A stretch of DNA of 64,000 nt. Source: WVZH01 sp034430895 (GTDB lineage: Bacteria; Chloroflexota; Anaerolineae; Anaerolineales; E44-bin32). The stretch's first letter is position 1, and each line of letters starts with the position of its first letter. Shown piece by piece: positions 1 to 7,385 of this stretch. The notes beneath the pieces are model-generated. The model was given only the letters and a program-made list of their open reading frames with translations, ran no database searches and was not told the origin of the DNA. The DNA lies in NCBI GenBank assembly GCA_034430895.1, contig DAOUDW010000034.1:1-64000 (forward strand), written 5' to 3'. The position numbers and the translations under genes are program-made.

Positions 1-1475
1 TGGTCCCAGGCCTCCACTTCCACTGGATAGCCGCCGATGGGCGCCACAATATCCCCGAAGTGCCGGTCCCACTTGAAATCATCCGGGCCGCTGTGCCAGT
101 TATAGACCCGCTCACCGTATGCCCCACCGTGAATGGTCAAGCGTACGCGATCGACGCCGATGCCATTATCCACGACGTTGATCGCCACCCGCCGCCAGAT
201 CGGCCATGAAGCGGGGATGTAGATCCGAGGCTCGCCGTTGTCGACCATGATCGTGACCGCAGCTACCCCGCCCACGTTGCCCGCCTGGTCGCGACCGCGG
301 GCGCGCACGCTGTAGCTGCCGTTGGACACCGTTTGCGTGTTCCAGGTGGTCGACCAATTTCCACCCCCGTCCGGGCTCAAGCCGCTCCAGGAGCTCCCGC
401 CGTTATAGGAAATCTCAGCGCCGCTCAGGTTCAGATCGCTGCTCACGCCGCTGAGCGTGATCGTGCCGGTGGCCCAGGTCGTGCCCGTGGGGTCGGTGAA
501 TACCGTCGTCGGGGCGATGGTGTCGATCTGAAAGGACATGCTCTCGCTATCGTCTAATCCGGCGTTGTCCGTAGCCAGCAGCTCGACCGTGTGATTTCCA
601 TCGTTCAACGTGATCGGCCCGCTGTAGGCGTTCCATCCACCGCCATCGACCTCAGCCTGAAAGGATGCTAATCCCGATCCGGGTGAGGGATCGGCGGCGG
701 AAGCATCGATCGTGACCGTTGAGACGTACCAGGATCCGCTTCCGGAGACCCCGCTGGCACTGCCGCTGATGGATGGCGGATTCGTATCCACGCTGCGGTT
801 AGCATTTCCCATCAGGGAGCTGTCGCCCCAATCGGAGAGCGCCCAGAAGGTGAAGACGTTGGCGCCTTCGACCAGGTTGATCGAGCAGGAATCCCCTGAA
901 CAGAAAATTGAAGTCCCATTATGAGTGCCTTCCAGGGCGATGATGCTGTAGCCGCTGAGCGGCTCATTCCCTGAAAGCGAGAGACTGGCCGCGGCGGTGC
1001 AGTAGCTGTTGTCACCGGTCTGTGGACAGTTGATGTTCCCGGAGATCGTCGCTGGAGGGTGGGTGACTGTCTGCTCTACCATGGTGCATCCGGTCTGCCC
1101 GGCGGTGCAGCTCTCGATGCTGCTGGAGGAGCTGATCGAGCATGATATGCCTGGGGCATCGCATCTGACATCAACGGGAGGATAGGATGGCCAGCCGACG
1201 CATGCAGTTGGATTAAAGTAGGCTCCAACGTTAGAGGGGCAGCTGCTACCTGGTGGGCGGTACAAATCCAGTGTGCAATAATAATTCGTTCCGCCGTAAC
1301 TGGTGGAGGCAACGTAGTGACAGTGCAGGCGCTGACGAACCCAAACCGGCTCGGTCCGATCAGGGCCGATATATATGGCCAGGACCGGCACGACGACCAG
1401 CAGGCCGAGCAGCAGCGCAAGCAGAGTAGCGACTCGCCGCGATCTTCTCGTAATTCGTATGTGATTCACTTTCAT
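1..1475 (-). CDS. Secreted Ig-like repeat protein (C-terminus beyond window edge)
   Basis: An uninterrupted reading frame runs from ATG at 1475 to the left edge, about 491 codons with no stop. The N-terminus has basic residues followed by a Leu/Val-rich hydrophobic stretch at about residues 16-34, a signal peptide or anchor. A Cys-rich, Ser-rich region (about 50-200) follows, then Ig-like or Big-type beta-sandwich domains with phrases such as DTNPPSISG, DTIAPTTVF and TATDNAG-like turns typical of bacterial adhesin or cell-surface repeats. The upstream GGGACGGG is a plausible ribosome site. It is probably exported and may bind a surface or polysaccharide, but no catalytic motif is visible in the part present. 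Confidence 0.75.
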   Translation of the reverse strand, partial: MKVNHIRITRRSRRVATLLALLLGLLVVVPVLAIYIGPDRTEPVWVRQRLHCHYVASTSYGGTNYYCTLDLYRPPGSSCPSNVGAYFNPTACVGWPSYPPVDVRCDAPGISCSISSSSSIESCTAGQTGCTMVEQTVTHPPATISGNINCPQTGDNSYCTAAASLSLSGNEPLSGYSIIALEGTHNGTSIFCSGDSCSINLVEGANVFTFWALSDWGDSSLMGNANRSVDTNPPSISGSASGVSGSGSWYVSTVTIDASAADPSPGSGLASFQAEVDGGGWNAYSGPITLNDGNHTVELLATDNAGLDDSESMSFQIDTIAPTTVFTDPTGTTWATGTITLSGVSSDLNLSGAEISYNGGSSWSGLSPDGGGNWSTTWNTQTVSNGSYSVRARGRDQAGNVGGVAAVTIMVDNGEPRIYIPASWPIWRRVAINVVDNGIGVDRVRLTIHGGAYGERVYNWHSGPDDFKWDRHFGDIVAPIGGYPVEVEAWD

Positions 1476-1588
1476 TTCCCGTCCCTAAGTTGATGGCCAG
1501 TCACGCGGTAGATACACGTAAAGCCGCAGGCTCCCCCGATCTGCGGCGACGGGCGTGTTATAAAATTCTCCCTCTGGCTAGAAATACT
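1476..1588 (-). promoter_or_regulatory. Structured 5' leader of the Ig-like protein gene
   Basis: The leader of about 112 nt can fold: GCCAG (1574-1578) pairs with CTGGC (1496-1500) as a closing helix, GCCGCAG pairs perfectly with CTGCGGC (1547-1541 with 1529-1523), and CACGC near 1557-1553 can pair with either GCGTG at 1506-1502 or a shifted CGTGT at 1518-1514, giving alternative folds. This could be a riboswitch or another cis-regulatory RNA. I recognise no known class. Confidence 0.35.
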
Positions 1589-1594
1589 GTGATC

Positions 1595-1623
1595 AGTTTA
1601 CATTAATAATGAAGGCAAATCAA
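1595..1623 (-). promoter_or_regulatory. Sigma70-type promoter of the Ig-like protein gene
   Basis: On the minus strand, TTGATT (1623-1618), a 17-base spacer and TAAACT (1600-1595) form a good housekeeping promoter. It would start transcription near 1588, at the upstream end of the structured leader. Confidence 0.5.
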
Positions 1624-1713
1624 CTTGAAAGGAGGAAAGTGCTTGTAGGGTGGAAAAACTATATCCGTACTGTTTTCCGTTGGAACCTCGCCCTATAGTA
1701 TGGGAAAATCGTG

Positions 1714-1850
1714 TCCAGATGATATTTTTCCATCCTGTACGGTCAATTTTCTAGAACGGATGTACATTTTCGGCCAGCACAATATCCTTGCCGTTAGTTT
1801 TTTGTAGCATATCGTTGCCGCAGCGGCAAAATTATGCTACAAGAAACACT
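1714..1850 (+). repeat. Dispersed repeat R1, copy a (hairpin-bearing)
   Basis: About 130 bases here are closely similar, in inverted orientation, to 20690-20826. The best conserved part is 1752-1840. It ends in a hairpin with arms GTAGCATA (1804-1811) and TATGCTAC (1833-1840) that encloses TTGCCGC-A-GCGGCAA. No open reading frame is shared, so it looks like a non-coding mobile or MITE-like repeat, though no target-site duplication was identified. Confidence 0.65.
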
Positions 1851-2012
1851 CACAACTGACATTTTTACTTAACCATCCCAAGCGCGATTTGAACGTGCAA
1901 CATAGGTTCAAGGGGAGCCTTGCTTTATCAGCTTGAGTTACTAGAGTCTGTACGTATTTATTACGCAGATTGGATTGAATATTATCGTAATCCAGCACAT
2001 CCATCGATATCA

Positions 2013-2060
2013 GTTGCGGATATCCACCCACAACCGGTAATAGGCAGATATCGATCTGCT
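2013..2060 (+). repeat. Dispersed hairpin repeat R2, decayed copy
   Basis: Two adjacent stem-loops, GTTGCGGAT-ATCC-ACCCACAAC (mismatched) and GCAGAT-ATCG-ATCTGC (perfect), align unit for unit with the pair at 61571-61619. C/A mismatches in the first stem suggest decay from a perfect stem. They lie in the gap before the helicase operon and may act as terminators or as mobile repeats. Confidence 0.5.
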
Positions 2061-2080
2061 AGTCTTCCCCAGCTTCCCAT

Positions 2081-2125
2081 CATCCTTTGACTTATGACCT
2101 CGCTTCGCTCGGTCTTCCGCTCAGG
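2081..2125 (-). repeat. Dispersed repeat R3, copy a
   Basis: On the minus strand this reads CCTGAGCGGAAGACCGAG followed by CGAAGCGAGGTC and then CAAAGGATG. It matches 61759-61803 at most positions. It contains a weak GACC/GGTC hairpin. As at the other locus it sits next to R2 hairpins, so the two repeats seem to travel together. Confidence 0.5.
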
Positions 2126-2196
2126 TTGAAAAGATGTGATTATCCCAGAGCGGCGTCTATGGAGTATGATAGAGAACGGCAGATCCCTATAAATCT

Positions 2197-4350
2197 TTGA
2201 AGTATGATTCACCAATTACCTGGGAACGCATGACACGAATTCAAATATCCCCCGATCAGCAAAACACTGTTGAAAGACCGATTCCAGGGTCACTGTTCCT
2301 GGAGGGAATTTCCGGTACGGGCAAGACGACAGCCGCTGTGGCACGAGTAAACCATCTCTTGGAAACCGGGATTCGTGCAGATTCGATATTTATCCTCATT
2401 CCACAACGCAGCCTGGCGGATCCCTACCGTAGACTTGTATCCCACCCACAGCGAAGGGCAGGTGGTGAGCTTACTATTGTTACACTTGGTGGATTCGCGC
2501 GGCGGATGGTCGAGTTGTTTTGGCCGCTGATCGCCGAAAATGCGGGGTTTGCCAATCCGAAAAAGCCGCCGTTATTCTTGACGCTGGAAACCGCACAGTA
2601 TTACATGACTCAAACCATCGGTCCACTCATCGAGCGTGAACGATTCTTCGAGGGTCTTTCGATCCCGCGGAACCGCATCTTCAGTCAGATCATCGACAAT
2701 ATGAACAAATCCGCAGTTGTTGGATTCGATCTGGATGAAATCGGAGAAAGGCTGCGAGAAGCTTGGGTCGGTGAAGCGGAACAAGCCATTATATACAAGC
2801 AAGCCCAGGAATGTGCGACGTGCTTCCGAGAGGCGTGTCTTGAACGAAATTTGCTGGATTATTCCCTGCAGATTCAGGTTTTCAATCAGCAGCTTTGGCC
2901 GCATCCCGTTTTTCAATCCCATATTCAGGATCGGTATCACCATCTTATTACCGATAACCTGGAAGAGGATGTGCCGGTGTGCCATGACTTGCTGCAGGCG
3001 TGGCTCCCGTCCTTCGAATCGGCGTTGTTGATCTACGATCAGGTGGGAGGCTATCGTCGCTTTCTCGGCGCCGATCCGCAGAGCGCGTACCGATTTAAAG
3101 CCCTTTCCGACAAGCAGGTGACTTTTCATGAATCCTTCGTGGCGTCGCAGGGAATGCAAACATTCGCCGCCAGCCTTAAAGGTCAACTGGCCGAGGATCA
3201 TGACGAGCTTGAACAGGCTTCGTTCGGGGATGTGCATATCGAATATCAACGCTATCATCCTCAGATGCTGGAGTGGGTTGCGGATGAAATTGCCAGCCTG
3301 ATACACGAGCGCGGTGTACAGCCGGATCAGATCGTCGCCATCGCGCCCTTCATGGGCGACGCACTGCGCTTTTCGCTCATCGAAAATCTCTCCCAAAAAG
3401 GAATCCCCACTCGCTCCCATCGTCCTTCACGGGCATTGCGGGACGAACCTGCAGCGCAGTGTTTACTCACCCTGGCCGCCCTCGCGCATCCGCTGTGGGA
3501 GATCGTGCCTTCAGCGTTCGAGGTTGCGTGCGCATTAATGAATGTGATTGGGGAAATCGATCTGATTCGTGCCAATCTGCTTAGCAAGGTTCTCTATCGT
3601 TCGTCGCATGGGACTCCGGCTTTATCGCCCTTCGATCAGGTTCGGGGTGAAATGCAGCGCCGGATTACGTTTACTTTCGGCCAGCAGTATGAGCAACTGC
3701 GTAACTGGTTGGAGACCTACAAAGCCGGTCCGGGGCTTGAGCTGGATCACTTCTTGCGGCGAATTTTTGGAGAGTTACTTTCACAACCGGGCTATTATTT
3801 TTGGGGAGATTACGATGCGGGGAGCGTTGCAGAGAAACTGATCGAATCCGTACAGAAATTCCGTTGGGTTCTCGAGCATGAGTCCTCCTCCCGGAATGGA
3901 TCGACTGGGCATCTCTATCTCGCCATGGTGCGTGATGGGGTGCTTGCATCTCACTACATCCAGGATTGGGAGAAACGGCCGCAGGATGCCGTCCTCCTTG
4001 CTCCAGCCTATACATTTCTGATGGCGAACCAGGCTGTGGATTACCAATTCTGGCTCGAAATCGGTAGTCCGGGGTGGTGGGAACGACTCTATCAGCCCCT
4101 CACACATCCGTATGTGTTGAACAGGAACTGGTCTCGGGGCGATGTATGGACCGATGACGAAGAATACTCCGCCCGACGTGAGACCCTTCATGCGTTGACG
4201 CAGGGACTCGTGCACCGCTGCCGCAAAGGGATTTATCTCGGTCTGAGTGATCTGGGAGAGGATGGCTTGAATCAGCGTGGTCCGCTGCTGCGGGCTTTGC
4301 AAGCAGTATTTCTCGCCCAACCTGGGAGCGGGGGAGTCGCTGATGTTTAA
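2197..4350 (+). CDS. AddB-like UvrD-family helicase protein with degenerate motor
   Basis: This 717-residue protein starts like a superfamily 1 helicase, with a Walker A loop SGTGKTT at residues 39-45, but no DEAQ box follows. The corresponding region near residue 249 reads LITDNLEED, and the later motifs V and VI are not recognisable. That pattern fits AddB or AdnA/RexB-type subunits, where the second motor has lost ATPase activity and serves as a DNA-scanning scaffold. It overlaps the next gene by 8 bases, so the two are probably translated together. The start is uncertain: ATG at 2230 is an alternative. Family assignment is by motif and context only. Confidence 0.65.
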   Translation: MKYDSPITWERMTRIQISPDQQNTVERPIPGSLFLEGISGTGKTTAAVARVNHLLETGIRADSIFILIPQRSLADPYRRLVSHPQRRAGGELTIVTLGGFARRMVELFWPLIAENAGFANPKKPPLFLTLETAQYYMTQTIGPLIERERFFEGLSIPRNRIFSQIIDNMNKSAVVGFDLDEIGERLREAWVGEAEQAIIYKQAQECATCFREACLERNLLDYSLQIQVFNQQLWPHPVFQSHIQDRYHHLITDNLEEDVPVCHDLLQAWLPSFESALLIYDQVGGYRRFLGADPQSAYRFKALSDKQVTFHESFVASQGMQTFAASLKGQLAEDHDELEQASFGDVHIEYQRYHPQMLEWVADEIASLIHERGVQPDQIVAIAPFMGDALRFSLIENLSQKGIPTRSHRPSRALRDEPAAQCLLTLAALAHPLWEIVPSAFEVACALMNVIGEIDLIRANLLSKVLYRSSHGTPALSPFDQVRGEMQRRITFTFGQQYEQLRNWLETYKAGPGLELDHFLRRIFGELLSQPGYYFWGDYDAGSVAEKLIESVQKFRWVLEHESSSRNGSTGHLYLAMVRDGVLASHYIQDWEKRPQDAVLLAPAYTFLMANQAVDYQFWLEIGSPGWWERLYQPLTHPYVLNRNWSRGDVWTDDEEYSARRETLHALTQGLVHRCRKGIYLGLSDLGEDGLNQRGPLLRALQAVFLAQPGSGGVADV

Positions 4351-6580
4351 ACCGCGCCCGAAACAAGCGGAGGTCCTGAACTATCGTCAGGGCCGAATGG
4401 GTGTGTCCGCCGTTCCCGGCAGCGGCAAGACGCATACCCTTTCCTGCCTGGCTGCAGAGTTGATCTCGGCAGGCGCTCTCCAGGATGATCAGGAAGTCCT
4501 CGTGGTGACCCTCGTAAATTCTGCAGTCGACCACTTTGCACATCGAGTTGCTGCTTTCATGATCGGACGCGGCTTAATGCCCAGGATCGGCTACCGAATC
4601 CGCACGCTGCATGGGTTGGCCCACGATATCTTGCGAGAACGACCCGAACTCGCCGGTCTTTCGGAGAATTTCCAGATTGTAGACGATCGCGCCCGCGATC
4701 AAATCATCCGCGGGGCTTGCGAAGCCTGGCTGCAGGGTAATGTCCATCTGCTGGATGACTTCCTCCATCCGGATGTGGATGCGAACCGGGTCGATAACAT
4801 TCGACGATACGAGCTTCCGAAACTGGTCATCGGGCTGGCCACCAATTTCATCCGTACCGCAAAGGATTTGCAAATTACACCCGCAGAAATCCAGAGTAGG
4901 CTGCAGAACCTGCATGGCGTCTATGCGCTTCTTCGAATGGGGAGTGATGTTTTTGCCGACTACCAACAAGCGCTTCACTATCGAGGCGGCGTGGATTTCG
5001 ATGATCTCATCGTTAAGGCGCTGCGTGCCGTGCAAGCGGATTCGAGTTATCTGGAGCGTTTGCGACACCGCTGGCCGTACGTGCTGGAGGATGAGGCGCA
5101 GGACAGCAGTCGTTTGCAGGAGGAGATCATTCGACTGTTGGTCGGGCCCGGTGGCAATTGGGTGAGAGTTGGTGACCCCAATCAAGCCATATTCGAAACC
5201 TTCACAACAGCCAGCCCACAATTCCTTCGGAATTTCCTCGCAGAGGCCGATGTCCAGGCGCGTGAACTACCCAATTCGGGCCGTTCCACCCGCAGTATTC
5301 TGGCGCTGGCAAATAATCTTATCGATTGGACACAGGGCGAACATCCCCGGCAAGAAGTGCGCGGCGCGCTTACCTTGCCTCACATCGAGCCGACACCGCC
5401 CGGTGATCCCCAGCCCAATCCGGAGGATCGACCTGAAGCGATCGGTCTCGTCGATTTGGCCTATACACCTACCGAGGAGGTTGCGGCCATTGGGAAATCG
5501 CTCTCCGAATGGCTGCCTGAAAACCCCGATCAGACGGTTGCCGTTCTCGTGCCTACGAATAGTCGCGGATTCCAAATCGTTAATGAATTAAAGGAGCGCG
5601 GGATTCCATACATCGAAATTCTACGCAGTTCTCGTTCGACACGCGAAACCGCCGGGGCATTGACGCTTATTCTCAGACATCTTCACGATCCATCTTCTCC
5701 CCGTCATCTTGCCAAAGCCTACCGCGTCTGGAATAGAGCAGCGCGCCAGGATCCGGAGCGCAGCGAAATAATGGAAATCGGAGCGAAATTGCTGCGACAA
5801 TGTCGCCAACCGGAAGACTATCTCTGGCCGCGGGCGGAGATGGATTGGCTGGAAGAGCAAACAGCATCCAACACTCCCGTTATCGAATCGTTGGCCTCAT
5901 TTCGCAAGCATGTTCAACGCTGGCATCGAGCCGTGTTGTTGCCCATCGATCAAATGATCCTGACGTTGTCTCAGGGTCTCTTCCAGGCACCCGAAGATCT
6001 GGCGCTGGTTTATAAACTCGCATCCATCATGCGCCGGGCGCAGGAGGTGAATACGGATTGGGATTTGGGAGCGTTCAGTAATGAACTTGGTGTGATCGCT
6101 AAAAACGAACGAAGGTTTATCGGTTTTAGTCAGGAAGATTTGGGTTTCGATCCGGAGGAACACAAAGGTAAAGTGGTCGTTGCTACGGTGCACAAAGCGA
6201 AAGGGCTCGAGTGGGACCGGGTATACCTGGCCTCTGTGAATAATTACGATTTTCCCTCTGCCTTGGCACACGATCAATTCATTGCCGAGAAATGGTATAT
6301 ACGTGATTCGTTGAATTTGGACGCAGAAGCGATGGCGCAATTGTCACTGCTCGCCGATGCGGATACTGGCTTTGACTATGTGGAAGGTGCAGCATCCCTT
6401 ATTGCGCGGCTCGAGTATGTGTCCGAAAGACTGCGATTGTTGTATGTTGGGATCACTCGAGCTCGCAAAGATCTGGTGATGACCTGGAATACCGGGCGTC
6501 GAGGTGACCAGCAGCAAGCTGTACCTTTCATTGCCTTGCAAACGCTTTGGGAGTCTGAACGCGATGAATCTGCCGGTTGA
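4343..6580 (+). CDS. UvrD/AddA-type superfamily 1A DNA helicase
   Basis: A complete UvrD-like motor of 745 residues. It has Walker A PGSGKT (25-30), DEAQ (about 250), motif III VGDPNQAIF (about 276), TVHKAKGLEW (about 615) and the arginine-finger motif VGITRAR (about 700). It lacks the C-terminal nuclease domain found in AddA and RecB, which is encoded separately just downstream. GGGGGAG precedes the ATG at 4343, inside the end of the previous gene. It probably unwinds double-strand break ends for recombination, paired with the upstream AddB-like protein. Confidence 0.85.
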   Translation: MFKPRPKQAEVLNYRQGRMGVSAVPGSGKTHTLSCLAAELISAGALQDDQEVLVVTLVNSAVDHFAHRVAAFMIGRGLMPRIGYRIRTLHGLAHDILRERPELAGLSENFQIVDDRARDQIIRGACEAWLQGNVHLLDDFLHPDVDANRVDNIRRYELPKLVIGLATNFIRTAKDLQITPAEIQSRLQNLHGVYALLRMGSDVFADYQQALHYRGGVDFDDLIVKALRAVQADSSYLERLRHRWPYVLEDEAQDSSRLQEEIIRLLVGPGGNWVRVGDPNQAIFETFTTASPQFLRNFLAEADVQARELPNSGRSTRSILALANNLIDWTQGEHPRQEVRGALTLPHIEPTPPGDPQPNPEDRPEAIGLVDLAYTPTEEVAAIGKSLSEWLPENPDQTVAVLVPTNSRGFQIVNELKERGIPYIEILRSSRSTRETAGALTLILRHLHDPSSPRHLAKAYRVWNRAARQDPERSEIMEIGAKLLRQCRQPEDYLWPRAEMDWLEEQTASNTPVIESLASFRKHVQRWHRAVLLPIDQMILTLSQGLFQAPEDLALVYKLASIMRRAQEVNTDWDLGAFSNELGVIAKNERRFIGFSQEDLGFDPEEHKGKVVVATVHKAKGLEWDRVYLASVNNYDFPSALAHDQFIAEKWYIRDSLNLDAEAMAQLSLLADADTGFDYVEGAASLIARLEYVSERLRLLYVGITRARKDLVMTWNTGRRGDQQQAVPFIALQTLWESERDESAG

Positions 6581-7385
6581 TTTCATTTTCAGCCAATCCA
6601 GCTTACAGGATTACGTCGACTGCCGTCGTAGATTTTTGCTGCGTTATGTCTTACGGCTTTCTTGGCCTGCCAACGTAACTGAGCCCGAAGCGGAACGCGA
6701 GCGTTTTCTTCATCTGGGAAATATCTTTCACCGCATGATCCAGCAACACAACCTCGGAATCCCTGCGGAGATTCTGGGAGAAGGATTGAGCGGCGATCTG
6801 CAAAGGTGGTGGGATAACTACTTGCAGTATCCCACCGCGGATTTACCTGGTATGCGCCGTGCGGAGGTCCTGGTCAGTGCGCCGCTGGCGGACTACCGTC
6901 TCGAGGCAAAGTACGATTTGCTGGCGATGGATCCTGGTAATCATGCCTTGATTGTGGATTGGAAGACAAGCCGGCGTCATCCATCCCCGAAATTCCTCGT
7001 CGATCGGCTGCAATCGAAGGTCTATCCTTATTTGCTTGTCTTGACTGCGCAGGATGTGGGTTTTCAAGGTCCCATACTTCCGGAGCAGATCGAGATGATG
7101 TATTGGTTTGCCGACTATCCCCAGGAACCGCATCGCTTCAGCTACTCCAAGGAACAATACGATGCAGATGGAGAAACCCTGATGACCCTGGTCGATGAGA
7201 TCCGTTCACTCGAAGAACAGGATTTCGAGCGTACGACGGAAACGGCTCGCTGCACGTATTGCCCTTATAAATCCCTGTGCGGGCGCGGGATTGGCGCCGG
7301 GGAGTATCAGGCCTGGGACGACGAAGCTGAGGTGGATGTGGCCGTGGATTTTGACTTTGACCAGATCGCGGAAATCGAGTTCTGA
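6564..7385 (+). CDS. RecB/Cas4-like Fe-S PD-(D/E)XK exonuclease
   Basis: This 273-residue protein has the PD-(D/E)XK core, with VDWKTS at about residues 130-135 and QSKVYPYLL downstream (the QxxxY motif). It also has four cysteines in the arrangement of Fe-S nucleases such as AddB and Cas4: one in the N-terminal YVDCRRRF and three in CTYCPYKSLC (about 230-239). It overlaps the helicase gene by 17 bases and recJ by one. No CRISPR genes are near, so a role as the detached nuclease domain of an AddAB-type complex is more likely than Cas4. The start at 6564 is chosen over an upstream ATG at 6504 to keep overlap small. Confidence 0.85.
   Translation: MNLPVDFIFSQSSLQDYVDCRRRFLLRYVLRLSWPANVTEPEAERERFLHLGNIFHRMIQQHNLGIPAEILGEGLSGDLQRWWDNYLQYPTADLPGMRRAEVLVSAPLADYRLEAKYDLLAMDPGNHALIVDWKTSRRHPSPKFLVDRLQSKVYPYLLVLTAQDVGFQGPILPEQIEMMYWFADYPQEPHRFSYSKEQYDADGETLMTLVDEIRSLEEQDFERTTETARCTYCPYKSLCGRGIGAGEYQAWDDEAEVDVAVDFDFDQIAEIEF

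Noticed and set aside
2572..3420. Long minus-strand frame inside the AddB-like gene (282 codons)
   Set aside because: It lies opposite a gene with a Walker A motif and overlapping operon partners. Its translation shows no domain or composition of a real protein.
6564..7385. Cas4 as the identity of the Fe-S nuclease
   Set aside because: No cas1, cas2 or array is present, and its overlap with helicase and recJ genes fits an AddAB-type role better.
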